Source of the DNA: Bacillota bacterium | Lineage (GTDB): Bacteria > Bacillota > Clostridia > Christensenellales > Aristaeellaceae | Length of the DNA: 64,000 nt | Direction of reading: 5' to 3' | Assembly (NCBI GenBank): GCA_023444095.1 | Contig: JAEZRP010000049.1 | Location: 34,821 to 98,820, forward strand | Shown: piece by piece, positions 1 through 8,525 of the stretch | Layout of the letters: every line of letters begins with the position of its first letter | Position numbering within the stretch: position 1 is the first letter of the stretch | Program-made: the position numbers and the translations under genes | The notes under the pieces: model-generated | Database searches by the model: none | Told to the model about the DNA's origin: nothing | What the model saw: only the letters and a program-made list of their open reading frames with translations

Positions 1-26
1 ATCGCGATCCCGTCAATTTCGTCCAT
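1..26 (-). CDS. 5' end of an unidentified gene, cut by the window edge
   Basis: Only the first eight codons (MDEIDGIA) lie in the window. The ATG at 26 is preceded by a strong leftward ribosome binding site (AAGGAGGAG, positions 35-43) with 8 nt spacing, and by a consensus-like promoter at 72-100 bracketed by two AGGTACCT boxes. The self-flanking boxes, and a related palindrome before the divergent MATE pump gene, suggest a repressor that controls itself and the pump, for example of the MarR family. That is inference from layout; the eight residues do not identify a family. Confidence 0.6.
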
Positions 27-52
27 CTGTTTCACTCCTCCTTCTTATTATC

Positions 53-62
53 AAGGTACCTT
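53..62. promoter_or_regulatory. AGGTACCT palindrome, candidate operator 1
   Basis: The perfect palindrome AAGGTACCTT lies between the leftward promoter (-10 at 72-77) and the start codon at 26, just downstream of the expected transcription start. The 11-base word TCAAGGTACCT (51-61) is repeated exactly at 97-107. Confidence 0.5.
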
Positions 63-71
63 TCGATTCAG

Positions 72-100
72 ATCATACACTCTCTCGTCCAGGATGTCAA
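72..100 (-). promoter_or_regulatory. Promoter of the truncated leftward gene
   Basis: Read leftward, TTGACA (95-100), 17 nt, TATGAT (72-77): a near-consensus vegetative promoter. The -35 box overlaps the second AGGTACCT box, so a protein bound there would block RNA polymerase. Confidence 0.7.
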
Positions 101-108
101 GGTACCTA
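99..108. promoter_or_regulatory. AGGTACCT palindrome, candidate operator 2
   Basis: AAGGTACCTA overlaps the -35 hexamer of the leftward promoter. It sits 46 bp from the first copy, about four and a half helical turns. Confidence 0.5.
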
Positions 109-166
109 GTAAAATGTTTTCGATTCTTCATGCGATTGGACATTTTTATCTTTTACATGCGCCATA

Positions 167-196
167 TTGCATCCCGCATGCCCTATATGCTACAAT
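167..196 (+). promoter_or_regulatory. Promoter of the MATE efflux gene
   Basis: TTGCAT (167-172), 18 nt, TACAAT (191-196), with TG one base before the -10 (extended -10). Transcription would begin near 203, just before the palindrome at 212-223. Confidence 0.6.
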
Positions 197-211
197 ATTA
201 GCACCATATGA

Positions 212-223
212 TTAGGAACCTAA
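212..223. promoter_or_regulatory. TTAGG/CCTAA palindrome, candidate operator of the MATE gene
   Basis: TTAGGAACCTAA is an inverted repeat with a two-base centre that resembles the AGGTACCT boxes at 53-62 and 99-108. Its place just after the MATE transcription start suits a repressor of the pump gene. Confidence 0.4.
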
Positions 224-244
224 CGGTTTCCGGGAGGCGTGTTT

Positions 245-1684
245 GTGCTCGGGAAAATCAAGCAGTTCTTTGGACCCCAGGACATGACCATCGGAAAGCC
301 CATGACGAACATCGCGAAATTTGCGATTCCGCTTCTGATCGGCAATTTTGCTCAGCAGCTCTACTCGACGGTCGATTCCATCGTCGTTGGCCAATACTGC
401 TCCGTCGAGGTCAACGGCTACGACGGCGTGCAGGCGCTCGCGTCCATCGGCGTCTCGATGCCCATCCTGTTTTTGCTCATGATCGTTTTTATGTCCATCG
501 GCACCGGCGCGGGCATTCTGGTCGCCCAGCTCTTCGGCGCGCGGGACAAGGCGGGACTTGAAAAATGCATCGGCACCTCCGTGACCCTGACGTTTCTGGC
601 CTCTGCGCTCCTCACGGTGGTCGGCGTTCCCCTTGCGGGGCCGCTTCTTCACCTCGTCAAAACGCCGGACGCCTACTATGAGATCGCAAAGGCATACCTT
701 CAGATTATCTTCATCGGCATCATTGGCGGCGGCTTCTACAACATCATCAGCGGCATCCTGCGGGGGCTTGGCGATTCGTTCTATCCGCTGATGTTCCTTG
801 TGACGGCGGCGCTTCTCAACATCGTTCTGGATTTGTGGTTCGTCATCGGCTTCGGCTGGGGCGTCCCGGGCGCTGCGTGGGCGACGATCATTGCGCAGGG
901 CGTCTCGGCGATTTTGTGCGTCCTCCGGCTCATGCGAATGAAGGATGTCATCGTCGTCAATAAGAGAAGCCTTACGCTCCATAAGGACACCGCGAAGAAG
1001 ATCCTTCAACTGGGCCTGCCCGCGGGCGCGACCCAGGGCGTGTTCTCCCTCGCGATGCTGTTCGTGCAGACGCTGACCAACCAAATGGGTGAATTCGTCC
1101 CGGCAATCTCCATCGCGATCATGCGCGTGGACGGCTTTGCGATGATGCCGAACTTTACCTTCGGTCTCGCGATTTCAACTTACATCGGTCAGAACCTCGG
1201 CGCGGGACGGACAGACCGCATCAAGCCCGGCGAGCACGCGGTCTTGAAGCTCGCCCTCGGTTGCTCACTGGTACTGGTGATGGCGCTGCTCATCTGGGGC
1301 AAGAACATCATTGGCCTGTTCATCAACCCGGAAAACACCGATCCGGATGTGTACGAGAAGGTTTTGTATCTGGGCGGCATGGGGATCAGAATCCTCGCGG
1401 GCGGGTACCTCGCGATGGCGATCACGCAGATCTACGGCGGCATCCTGCGCGCGGCGGGCGATACCATTTCGCCGATGATCATCTCCGTAATTACGACAGT
1501 CGGGCTGCGCCTGCCGATCGCCTACGGGCTCGCGTACTTCACGATATCGGACGAATGGCCCAAAGGGCATCCCTACTCGCTGTTCATTTCGCTCCTGGCC
1601 GCGTGGGTGTTCGGCGCGCTGCTCACATATCTCAGGTACCGGCAGGGAAAGTGGAAAAGCATCAAGCTTGTGGGAAGCAATTAA
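245..1684 (+). CDS. MATE family multidrug/cation antiporter
   Basis: A 479-residue polytopic membrane protein of the MATE (NorM/DinF-like) superfamily, which exports drugs or organic cations using a proton or sodium gradient. Length and about 12 hydrophobic segments fit the family. The N-terminus has the family pattern PLLIGNFAQQLYSTVDSIVV near residues 27-46, and the two halves are related (GGILRAAGDT in the second mirrors SGILRGLGDS in the first). I chose the GTG at 245 over the GTG at 239 because GGGAGG (232-237) lies 7 nt before it but only 1 nt before the other. It is divergent from a truncated gene with shared operator-like palindromes, the usual arrangement of a drug pump and its repressor. 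Substrate unknown. Confidence 0.93.
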   Translation: MLGKIKQFFGPQDMTIGKPMTNIAKFAIPLLIGNFAQQLYSTVDSIVVGQYCSVEVNGYDGVQALASIGVSMPILFLLMIVFMSIGTGAGILVAQLFGARDKAGLEKCIGTSVTLTFLASALLTVVGVPLAGPLLHLVKTPDAYYEIAKAYLQIIFIGIIGGGFYNIISGILRGLGDSFYPLMFLVTAALLNIVLDLWFVIGFGWGVPGAAWATIIAQGVSAILCVLRLMRMKDVIVVNKRSLTLHKDTAKKILQLGLPAGATQGVFSLAMLFVQTLTNQMGEFVPAISIAIMRVDGFAMMPNFTFGLAISTYIGQNLGAGRTDRIKPGEHAVLKLALGCSLVLVMALLIWGKNIIGLFINPENTDPDVYEKVLYLGGMGIRILAGGYLAMAITQIYGGILRAAGDTISPMIISVITTVGLRLPIAYGLAYFTISDEWPKGHPYSLFISLLAAWVFGALLTYLRYRQGKWKSIKLVGSN

Positions 1685-1690
1685 CGACCG

Positions 1691-1720
1691 GGGGCCGGAC
1701 GCCGCGAGGCCCGGCCCCTT
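1691..1720 (+). terminator. GC-rich hairpin after the MATE gene
   Basis: GGGGCCGG (1691-1698) pairs with CCGGCCCC (1711-1718) around a 12-nt loop and is followed by a short T run. It begins a few bases after the stop codon. Confidence 0.6.
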
Positions 1721-1738
1721 TCGCATGAAGAGGTACCT

Positions 1739-2860
1739 ATGAAATTCGCGCACATCGCGGATCTGCACATCGGAAAAAAGCTGCACGAAGTGAGTCTGCT
1801 CGCGGATCAGGAAGAGGCGCTTTCGTCCGTGGTCGAAGCGGTGCGTCGAGCGCGGCCCGACTGCGTTCTGATCGCCGGGGACGTGTACGACCACCCCGTG
1901 CCGGGCGCGGACGCGGTTTCACTGTTCGGCCGCTTTTTGACCGAACTGACCGATTCGGGCGCGCAGGTTTGTATCGTCGGCGGCAATCACGACTCGCAGG
2001 AGCGGCTCTCGTTCGCGGGGCAGATTCTGGCGCGCCAGGGCGTGCACATCGCGGGGCCGTACGCGGGAACGCTGGAATCGGTCGACATCGCGGGCGCGCG
2101 GATTCACCTTCTGCCCTACGTCCGCCCGAAGGAGATCGAGCGGCACTTCGACCGACGGTTCGATTCGTCCGAGGACGCCGTCGCGGCCATCCTCGCCCGG
2201 GCGGAGATCGACCCATCCCGCGTGAATGTGCTCGTCACCCACCTGTTCGCCTCGGCGCGCGGGGAAAGGGCCGAGACTTGCGATTCGGAGATCAACCCCG
2301 TGGGCGGGCTCTCCGAGGTAGACGCCGCGCTGTTCGATCCCTTCGCCTACGTCGCGCTCGGCCATCTGCACGCGCCGCAGCGCGTCGGGCGCGACCGCGT
2401 GCGCTACTCCGGCTCGCTGATGAAATACTCCTTCTCCGAGGCGCGCCACAGGAAGAGCTTCGTCCTCGGCGAGGTGACGGCGGACGGCGTCTCCTTCGCG
2501 CTCGTCCCCGTGCGCGAAAAGCACGGCATGCGGGAGCTTAGGGGGCGGCTCTCGGACCTCCTCAAACCGGAGGTCGTCTCGGCGGGCGACGTGGAGGACT
2601 ATATCCGCGCGACGCTGACGGACGAGATTCCGCCCGTGTCGCCCATGGAGCGGCTTTCGGCCGCCTACAGAAACGTGCTCCGGCTCGAACTCTCGGGCAA
2701 CGCGGCACCCGTCGAGGAAGCGCCCGAGATCGCGGCCCGCGCGCCCATGGAACTGTTTTCCGAATTCTTCGCGCGCACGAACGGGAGCGAAATGACGGAC
2801 GGGATGACAAAAATGGCGGCTGACGCGTTCGACGCCGCGCGGGAGGGGATGGATTCGTGA
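1739..2860 (+). CDS. sbcD: Exonuclease SbcCD nuclease subunit SbcD
   Basis: A 373-residue metallophosphoesterase-type nuclease, the Mre11 homologue of the SbcCD complex that processes hairpins and double-strand ends in DNA. The phosphoesterase motifs occur in order: HIADLHIGK at the N-terminus, GDVYDH, GGNHDS near residue 83, a VTHLF motif, and ALGHLHAPQ, which supply the metal ligands. The C-terminal third is the SbcD capping domain. Its last codons overlap the sbcC start by 4 nt, so the subunits are translationally coupled. The ATG at 1739 directly follows another AGGTACCT word (1731-1738), which leaves only AAGAGG as a weak ribosome binding site. Confidence 0.95.
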   Translation: MKFAHIADLHIGKKLHEVSLLADQEEALSSVVEAVRRARPDCVLIAGDVYDHPVPGADAVSLFGRFLTELTDSGAQVCIVGGNHDSQERLSFAGQILARQGVHIAGPYAGTLESVDIAGARIHLLPYVRPKEIERHFDRRFDSSEDAVAAILARAEIDPSRVNVLVTHLFASARGERAETCDSEINPVGGLSEVDAALFDPFAYVALGHLHAPQRVGRDRVRYSGSLMKYSFSEARHRKSFVLGEVTADGVSFALVPVREKHGMRELRGRLSDLLKPEVVSAGDVEDYIRATLTDEIPPVSPMERLSAAYRNVLRLELSGNAAPVEEAPEIAARAPMELFSEFFARTNGSEMTDGMTKMAADAFDAAREGMDS

Positions 2861-5800
2861 AGCCAGTCTACCTCGAAATGCAGGCGTTCGGCTCGTACGC
2901 GCAAAGAACCGCGCTCGACATGGCGAAGCTGGGCGAGAGCGGACTCTACCTCATCTCCGGCGACACGGGCGCGGGCAAGACCACCATCTTCGACGCGGTC
3001 ACCTACGCGCTCTACGGCCGCGCGAGCGGCGACGCGCGGGGGGACGCGCGCGTGCTCCGGAGCGACACCGCCCCGCCCGACGCGGAGACTTACGTTCTCC
3101 TCCGCTTTTCGCACGGCGGGAAGGCCTACGAGGCGCGGCGCAATATGGAGTACATGCGGCCCGCGCGCCGGGGCGGCGGTATGACGCCCGAAAAGGACAA
3201 CGCGGTTCTGCGGTACCCCGACGGAACGGTCGTCGAGGGTGCGCGGCGCGTAGACGCCGCCGTGGAGGCGCTCCTCGGCATCCGTTACGAGCACTTTTCA
3301 AAGATCATGATGATCGCGCAGGGCGAGTTCAACCGGCTCCTGATGGCGGACACGCAGGACCGGGAGCCGATCCTGCGCGCCATCTTCGACACCCGGGTGT
3401 ACGAGCTCTTCCAGCGCGAGCTCGCGGCCCGCGCCGCCGCGCTCGGAAAGGAGCACGCTCCGCTCAAGGCGCTCATCGAGGCGCGGTTCGCGCAGGCAGA
3501 TCTGCCGGAAGGCACGGAACTCGCGCCGTCCGCCTACCGCGCGGGCGAATTTCTGGCGCTCCTGCGCGCGAGCCTGGAAACCGACGAACAGCGCCGCGCC
3601 GAAGCGCGCGCACGGCGGGAGGCACAGGCGCGGGCGCTGGACGACGCGATCGCGAGAATCGCCGACGCGAAAAAGCGGAACGCGGACTTTGACGCGCTCG
3701 AAAAAAGCGAAAGGGCGCTTTCGGAGCTTTCCGCGCGCGCCGGAGAGATTTCCGGCATGCGGGAGGAGCTCGCGCGCGCGGAGCGCGCCGGGCGGATCGT
3801 TGGAGCGGATCGCGCGCGTTCAGACGTCCGTTCCCTCATCCGGGAAGGGATGCGCGACCTCGAGGCCGTTCGCGCGGAGGGGCAGAGGCTCGCCGCGCGG
3901 CAGACGGTCCTTCGAAATGAGCTGGATGAGATCGAAGCGGGGCGCGGAGAGGCCGACGATGCCCGCGCCCGGGCAATCCGGATCGAAGCTCTTTTGCCGA
4001 AATACGCCGAGATGGACGATCTGCGCGCGCGCCTCAAGGCGGCGGAGGACGACCGGAAAGCCGCGGAAGCGGCGGCGGACGCGGCGCGCGCGGACGCCGA
4101 AAAGTTCGGCGTGCGAATCGCGGAGATCGACGCGCGCAGAAAGGACACCGGGCGCGCGGGCGTCCAGCTCGCGCAGGAGGAAAACGTCCGCCGAACCGCC
4201 CTCGAGAAGGCGGAGCGGGTGGAAAAGCTGAATCGGAAGCTCGCCGGGCTGAAGGCGGATCGCTTGGCGTACGATGAAGCGCGCGCCGCCGCCGCGCGCG
4301 CGCTCGACGAGGAGCGGAAGGCGTCGCGCGTTCACGAGGAGGTCCGACGCGCGTTCCTCGCCGCGCAGGCGGGGATTCTGGCCGTCGCGCTCGCGGATGG
4401 CGATCCCTGCCCGGTCTGCGGCTCTCGCGAACACCCCTCCCCCGCGCGCCTCTCCGCCGAAGCCCCGGACCAGACCACTCTCGAGCGGGCGGAGCGCGCG
4501 CTCGAGGGCGTCCGCGCTACTTCCCAAAAGATTGTCGCCGAGGCGCAGGCCACGCGCAGGTCGCTCGCGGAGCGGTTCGAGGAATTAAAGGAGGAGTACG
4601 CCGCGCTCGCGGGCGCGGAAGGTGCGTCCCTCGCGGACATGCTTGCGCGCCTCGACGCGTTGGGTGCGGAGCTCTCAGACGCCGCGCGCGCCGCGCGGAC
4701 GAGCTGTCTCAAGTGGCGGGCGCTCGCGGACGAGGACGCGCGGCTCGCAACGGAGCGGGACGGCCTGACCGCGCGGCTGCCCAGCCTTCAGCGCGCGCGG
4801 GAAACGCGGGAGCGGGAGCGGGAGAAGCTCACCGCCGCGGCGCGTTCCCATGCGGACGCGCTAGCCCGGATCGAGGCCGAGGCGGAGTTCCCCGACGGGA
4901 GCGCCGCCGCACGCGCCGCGATGGCCCTCCGCGCGTCGGTCGCGGCGTGGGAGGTGGCGCGCAAAGGCACGGCCGAAGTGCTATCCGCGTGTGAGGCGGC
5001 CATCACCTCCGGCGCGGATCGCGCGAAGTTGCTTGCGGAGCAACTCGCGGCGCGCCGCGCGGACGAGGAAGCGCGCGAAGCCGCGTTTGCTAGCGCCGTC
5101 GCGGGCGCGGGCTTCCGGGATGAGGCGGACTACCGCGCGGCGGGGCTCTCCCCGGAGCAGACGGACGCGCTGCGCGCGGCGGTCGACATGCACGACCGGG
5201 CGGTTTACCACCACGAGAGCGCGGCGCGGGCACTGCACGATACGCTCGCGGGCAAGTCGCGGGCCGACGAGGCTGCGCTCGACGCCGCCCGGACTTCCGC
5301 GCGAAGGGCGCTCGACGAGGCGGCCTCCGCAGAGGACGAAATCGCGCGCCGGATGGAGCGGAACGCGCGCACGGCGCGCGAGACCGCCCGCGACGCCGAT
5401 CGATTCGTCGCCCTCGACGCGCGCTACGCGGAGGCGCTTTTGCTCGCGGACGTCGCGGGGGGGAAGAGCCACCGGGGAATCGGCAAGATCACATTCGAGC
5501 GCTACATCCTGATCGACCACTTTACGCGCGTGCTTCGGCAGGCGAACCACCGGCTCCTCTCCATGACCGGCGGACGCTTCGAGCTGGTCCGCGCGAGAGA
5601 GGCGGAGGACCTGCGCTCCCAGACGGGCCTCGAACTCAACGCGCTCGACCGATTCACTGGCCGCGAGCGCAGCGTGCGTTCCCTCTCCGGCGGCGAATCG
5701 TTTATGGCCTCGCTCGCCCTCGCCCTCGGTTTCGCGGACGTCATCCGCCACATGGCGGGCGGCGCGGCGGCGGATGCGCTCTTCGTCGACGAGGGCTTCG

Positions 5801-5970
5801 GTTCCCTCGACGCCGAGACGCTCGATCAGGTCGTGTCCGTGCTCTGCGCGCTCGCAGGCTCCGACAAGCTCATCGGCATCATCTCCCACGTCGCCGAACT
5901 CAAGAGCCGCATCGACCGCCGCGTGCTCGTCCGCAGAACGCGCGAGGGGAGCAGCGCAGAGATCGAGTAG
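2857..5970 (+). CDS. sbcC: Exonuclease SbcCD ATPase subunit SbcC
   Basis: A 1037-residue Rad50/SMC-like ATPase that clamps DNA and drives the SbcD nuclease. Walker A is GDTGAGKTT (residues 35-43). Two long Ala/Arg/Glu-rich coiled-coil arms flank a zinc hook with CPVCG near residues 518-522. The C-terminal lobe has the ABC signature LSGGES near residue 944 and Walker B (LFVDEGFGSLD). Length is typical. It starts with GTG inside the sbcD stop (GTGA overlap). The coiled-coil regions are very GC-rich and give many spurious frames on both strands. Confidence 0.96.
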   Translation: MKPVYLEMQAFGSYAQRTALDMAKLGESGLYLISGDTGAGKTTIFDAVTYALYGRASGDARGDARVLRSDTAPPDAETYVLLRFSHGGKAYEARRNMEYMRPARRGGGMTPEKDNAVLRYPDGTVVEGARRVDAAVEALLGIRYEHFSKIMMIAQGEFNRLLMADTQDREPILRAIFDTRVYELFQRELAARAAALGKEHAPLKALIEARFAQADLPEGTELAPSAYRAGEFLALLRASLETDEQRRAEARARREAQARALDDAIARIADAKKRNADFDALEKSERALSELSARAGEISGMREELARAERAGRIVGADRARSDVRSLIREGMRDLEAVRAEGQRLAARQTVLRNELDEIEAGRGEADDARARAIRIEALLPKYAEMDDLRARLKAAEDDRKAAEAAADAARADAEKFGVRIAEIDARRKDTGRAGVQLAQEENVRRTALEKAERVEKLNRKLAGLKADRLAYDEARAAAARALDEERKASRVHEEVRRAFLAAQAGILAVALADGDPCPVCGSREHPSPARLSAEAPDQTTLERAERALEGVRATSQKIVAEAQATRRSLAERFEELKEEYAALAGAEGASLADMLARLDALGAELSDAARAARTSCLKWRALADEDARLATERDGLTARLPSLQRARETREREREKLTAAARSHADALARIEAEAEFPDGSAAARAAMALRASVAAWEVARKGTAEVLSACEAAITSGADRAKLLAEQLAARRADEEAREAAFASAVAGAGFRDEADYRAAGLSPEQTDALRAAVDMHDRAVYHHESAARALHDTLAGKSRADEAALDAARTSARRALDEAASAEDEIARRMERNARTARETARDADRFVALDARYAEALLLADVAGGKSHRGIGKITFERYILIDHFTRVLRQANHRLLSMTGGRFELVRAREAEDLRSQTGLELNALDRFTGRERSVRSLSGGESFMASLALALGFADVIRHMAGGAAADALFVDEGFGSLDAETLDQVVSVLCALAGSDKLIGIISHVAELKSRIDRRVLVRRTREGSSAEIE

Positions 5971-5999
5971 TCCTGCTAAAGAGCCAAAAAAGTTCGACG

Positions 6000-6019
6000 G
6001 CCCGGATTGAAATCCGGGC
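6000..6019. terminator. Perfect 8-bp hairpin between sbcC and the convergent gene
   Basis: GCCCGGAT and ATCCGGGC pair around a TGAA tetraloop. There is no T run on either side, so a terminator role between the convergent ends of sbcC and the gene at 6036-6383 is only likely. Confidence 0.4.
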
Positions 6020-6035
6020 GTCGGCGAACAATCGG

Positions 6036-6383
6036 TTATGGATCCTTTTTCTTTGACTTTGAGCGCGCGCCAGTCGCTGTCGTTCCTTTTGCCTGCTTCT
6101 TCGATGCGGGCTTCGTTCGCGCGTCGCGCACACGCTCGATGCAATGCTGGATGACGCGCGCATCCTCGGCCTCCTGTCCCAGCTTCCACGCGCACAGATC
6201 CTGGCGCGCACATTGGGAGAGTGCCTCGTCGTCCGTGGTCAGGAAGCGGTCGAACGCCTCCGGGTAGTGAAACGCGCGCGTTCCGTTGTCCTGAAATTGG
6301 ATCCGGATGACGCCGTTCTCGCAGGATAGGACGATCCCGTCGCCAAACCGACGATGCGTCACGCGCCTGTCGATCATCTCCAT
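6036..6383 (-). CDS. Small protein with a CarD/UvrD-tail-like KOW domain
   Basis: A 115-residue basic cytoplasmic protein. The N-terminus (VTHRRFGDGIVLS, then a hydrophobic strand and an FHYPEAF motif) resembles the small beta-barrel in CarD-type proteins and in UvrD/PcrA tails, which contact RNA polymerase or nucleic acid. The last 25 residues are a Lys/Arg/Ser-rich tail ending KSKKKDP, suited to nucleic-acid binding. The start at 6383 is preferred over 6389 because GGAAGGGAG (6392-6400) is then 8 nt upstream rather than 2. Exact function unknown. Confidence 0.75.
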   Translation of the reverse strand: MEMIDRRVTHRRFGDGIVLSCENGVIRIQFQDNGTRAFHYPEAFDRFLTTDDEALSQCARQDLCAWKLGQEAEDARVIQHCIERVRDARTKPASKKQAKGTTATGARSKSKKKDP

Positions 6384-6414
6384 TCGCATCGCTCCCTTCC
6401 GATTCGTTAAGAAC

Positions 6415-6423
6415 ATTATAACA
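6415..6423 (-). promoter_or_regulatory. Extended -10 promoter of the KOW-domain gene
   Basis: Read leftward, TATAAT (6415-6420) is preceded by TGT, an extended -10 element. The -35 position holds only a weak TTTCGC. Confidence 0.5.
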
Positions 6424-6610
6424 TAAAAGAATACACAGCGAAAGCACAGCGGGAGGCCCTATGTTGCGTTTCGTCGTCCATACCTACAAAATTTTATCGT
6501 TTATGTTGTGCAAATAGACGAATCGATGGAGATGGAGAATATTGACGCCACAGGCGGTGAGAGGGATGCGCTCCGCCGGGAACCGGAGCAAAGCGGAGCG
6601 CGATCGAAAA

Positions 6611-6838
6611 TCAATTGTTGAGCAGGAAATCGAGGATGTTCATGCCGCGCGCGGTCTGCGCGCGATAGAGCTCGGTGTAGCCGCATCCTTCGCACGAGAC
6701 GGTGATGAACTTCTTGTTCTGGATGTCGAAGATTTTCGCGAAGTTGCCGCCCGTCGCCTGAAACTGGTCGCTCACGTACGACTTGCAGCCGCACTTCGGG
6801 CAGGAATACTGGATCTTTTCACTTTCCTGATATGCCAT
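6611..6838 (-). CDS. Zinc-ribbon nucleic-acid-binding protein
   Basis: A 75-residue single-domain zinc ribbon. Two cysteine pairs, CPKCGC near residue 13 and CEGCGY near residue 49, are separated by about 35 residues, and the C-terminus reads GMNILDFLLNN, as in the small Zn-ribbon family COG3478/PF09855. Complete at the usual family length. Likely binds nucleic acid; no specific pathway is known. It stands alone between convergently spaced leftward genes. Confidence 0.85.
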   Translation of the reverse strand: MAYQESEKIQYSCPKCGCKSYVSDQFQATGGNFAKIFDIQNKKFITVSCEGCGYTELYRAQTARGMNILDFLLNN

Positions 6839-6939
6839 GAAGACGTCCCCCTTGATGCCGATTCATCCTATTGTACCACGATTATACCACGAAAAGCCGC
6901 CCGGCGCACGCGCGCCGGGCGGTTGCAACCGATATTCGA

Positions 6940-7524
6940 TCAGATCTGCATTTGGAACAGCCCGTCCCTCACGCAGTTCCACACGAGCCGACCCCGGCTC
7001 CGGAGCGGGAAGCGCGCTTCGGCGTGCCACTCGGGGTACTGGCGATTGAGCGCGACGGCGCTCGGCGTGAGAAGCGCGATGAAGTTCACGTGGTGATCCT
7101 TGTCCATGGGATGGCCGATCGTGACGTACCGCTCGCCGTCCACGGTTTCGACGCGCGCCTCATGCGCGGGGTCGGGCGTTTTCGGGGTCATGGGTTCAAG
7201 CGTGCGCCCGCAGCACGCGACGAACGCGGGCGTCGCGCTCATCATGAAATTGCCACACGCGGGACAGAAGTAAAACGAGGATTTTTTCATGTTGCCTCCG
7301 GCCTGTTCGTTTTCAGGGAGGCTTCCCTCGAGCAGATCCTCCACGCGCGCGCCGAGCTCCCGCGCCAGCACAGTGAGCGTGCCAACGTCCGGCAGTCCCC
7401 CGCCGCGTTCCCACTTCGACACCGCGCGGTCGGTCACGTTCAGCCTTTGCGCGAGCATGAGCTGGGTAAGCCCCAGCTCCAGCCTGCGCGCGCGAATGAG
7501 CGCGCCCGTTCGCCTTGGGTCCAT
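6940..7524 (-). CDS. XRE-type regulator fused to a desulfoferrodoxin-like domain
   Basis: A 194-residue fusion. Residues 1-66 are an XRE helix-turn-helix (TQLMLAQRLNVTDRAVSKWE). Residues 82-112 match the desulforedoxin iron centre with CxxC (Cys87, Cys90) and CC (Cys104-105). Residues 119-194 match the superoxide-reductase/neelaredoxin fold: His121, HPM with His138, DHH with His144/145 and Cys184. In superoxide reductases the final motif is C-x-x-H-G; here it is C-V-R-D-G, so Asp187 replaces an iron-ligand histidine. This suggests a redox or superoxide sensor rather than an enzyme, which is inference. No partner gene is adjacent. Confidence 0.85.
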   Translation of the reverse strand: MDPRRTGALIRARRLELGLTQLMLAQRLNVTDRAVSKWERGGGLPDVGTLTVLARELGARVEDLLEGSLPENEQAGGNMKKSSFYFCPACGNFMMSATPAFVACCGRTLEPMTPKTPDPAHEARVETVDGERYVTIGHPMDKDHHVNFIALLTPSAVALNRQYPEWHAEARFPLRSRGRLVWNCVRDGLFQMQI

Positions 7525-7590
7525 TCAGATCGCCTCCCAACGAGCAGTTTATCAGAGACGCGGCCTTTGCGCAACAAACGGAGCGTTGGG

Positions 7591-8484
7591 TCAGTCTCTC
7601 CAGACGTTGTACGTCGCGTACGGGCGCATGCCAATGGAGTAGTAGAATTGCTGGCTAGAACCGACCACGGCGAGCCGCGCGCCCATTTCGGCCGCGCGGC
7701 GGATGCCCTCCAGCACCACCGCCTTTCCGAGCCCCTTCCTGCGGTGATCGGGATCGGTCGCGACGGGCTCGACGACCGCGAAGCCCGCGCGGGGCTCGTA
7801 CCACATGCCGCAATAGGCGCAGAAATTGCCGTCCGGGGCGACGGCGGCGATCTTGAGGCAGAGATCGACGTTCTCGCGCAGCATTTCCCCGTCGGCGCCG
7901 CACCACGAGATCCGCCGGGCGTCCTCGTACGCGCCCTCGCCGTTCATCTCATGGTTGAAGCCCTTCCACAAAACGCGCCCATACTGGTACATGTCGTAGG
8001 TTTCCTTCATGTCGGTAATCCGGTAGCCCGCCGGGAGCGCATAATCGAGGCTCGTCTGGCCGATCAACAGCGCCGCGTCGCGCTCCGTATCCGGCGTGGG
8101 CGTGAGCCCCGCCGCAGCCGCGAGCGCCTGGTATTCCCGATCGGTCTCGGGAATGACGACGCGCAGTCCGCCGTTCTCTCCGCGCATGTTTTCCCGCGCG
8201 TAGGCGAGCATCTCGCGCCGGAGGGATTCATAGCCGGGCAGGCACATGAGAAAGCTGTCCCCAGGCACGCAATCGAACAGCGCCGCGCCCACCGCGCGCC
8301 CGTTCTCCGTCCACAGCCCCATGCGGCCGATCTCTGAGGTCTTGAGGTAGCCATGCGTCGTCGCCCAATCCCAGCGCGCGTAGGTGAACTCGCGGTATCC
8401 GATGGTCAGAAGCATCTCCCGCACTGCGCGGTAGTCCGGCGTGATCCCCGGTTCCGATGTATAATTCCTGAATACGATTGACAT
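7591..8484 (-). CDS. GNAT family N-acetyltransferase (two-domain size)
   Basis: A 297-residue cytoplasmic protein. The C-terminal half carries the GNAT acetyl-CoA loop (VATDPDHRRKGLGKAVVLEG near residues 238-257) followed by the beta-bulge region GARLAVVGSS. The N-terminal half is a diverged GNAT-like domain, as in double-GNAT proteins. The start at 8484 has GGAGG 8 nt upstream. Substrate unknown. It is divergent from another acetyltransferase gene at 8526. Confidence 0.88.
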   Translation of the reverse strand: MSIVFRNYTSEPGITPDYRAVREMLLTIGYREFTYARWDWATTHGYLKTSEIGRMGLWTENGRAVGAALFDCVPGDSFLMCLPGYESLRREMLAYARENMRGENGGLRVVIPETDREYQALAAAAGLTPTPDTERDAALLIGQTSLDYALPAGYRITDMKETYDMYQYGRVLWKGFNHEMNGEGAYEDARRISWCGADGEMLRENVDLCLKIAAVAPDGNFCAYCGMWYEPRAGFAVVEPVATDPDHRRKGLGKAVVLEGIRRAAEMGARLAVVGSSQQFYYSIGMRPYATYNVWRD

Positions 8485-8506
8485 AAATATGCCTCCAGTG
8501 TATAAT
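8478..8506 (+). promoter_or_regulatory. Consensus sigma-70-type promoter of the rightward GNAT gene
   Basis: TTGACA (8478-8483), exactly 17 nt, TATAAT (8501-8506): a perfect match to both hexamers. The -35 box overlaps the start codon of the divergent gene (8482-8484), and the expected start near 8513 leaves a leader of about 13 nt. Confidence 0.8.
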
Positions 8507-8525
8507 TATGCATGAGGTGATTGGT

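Noticed and set aside
1731..1738. AGGTACCT directly before the sbcD start as a fourth operator
   Set aside because: It is an 8-base word used as part of a weak ribosome binding site, with no promoter close by. Chance or functional spill-over cannot be told apart.
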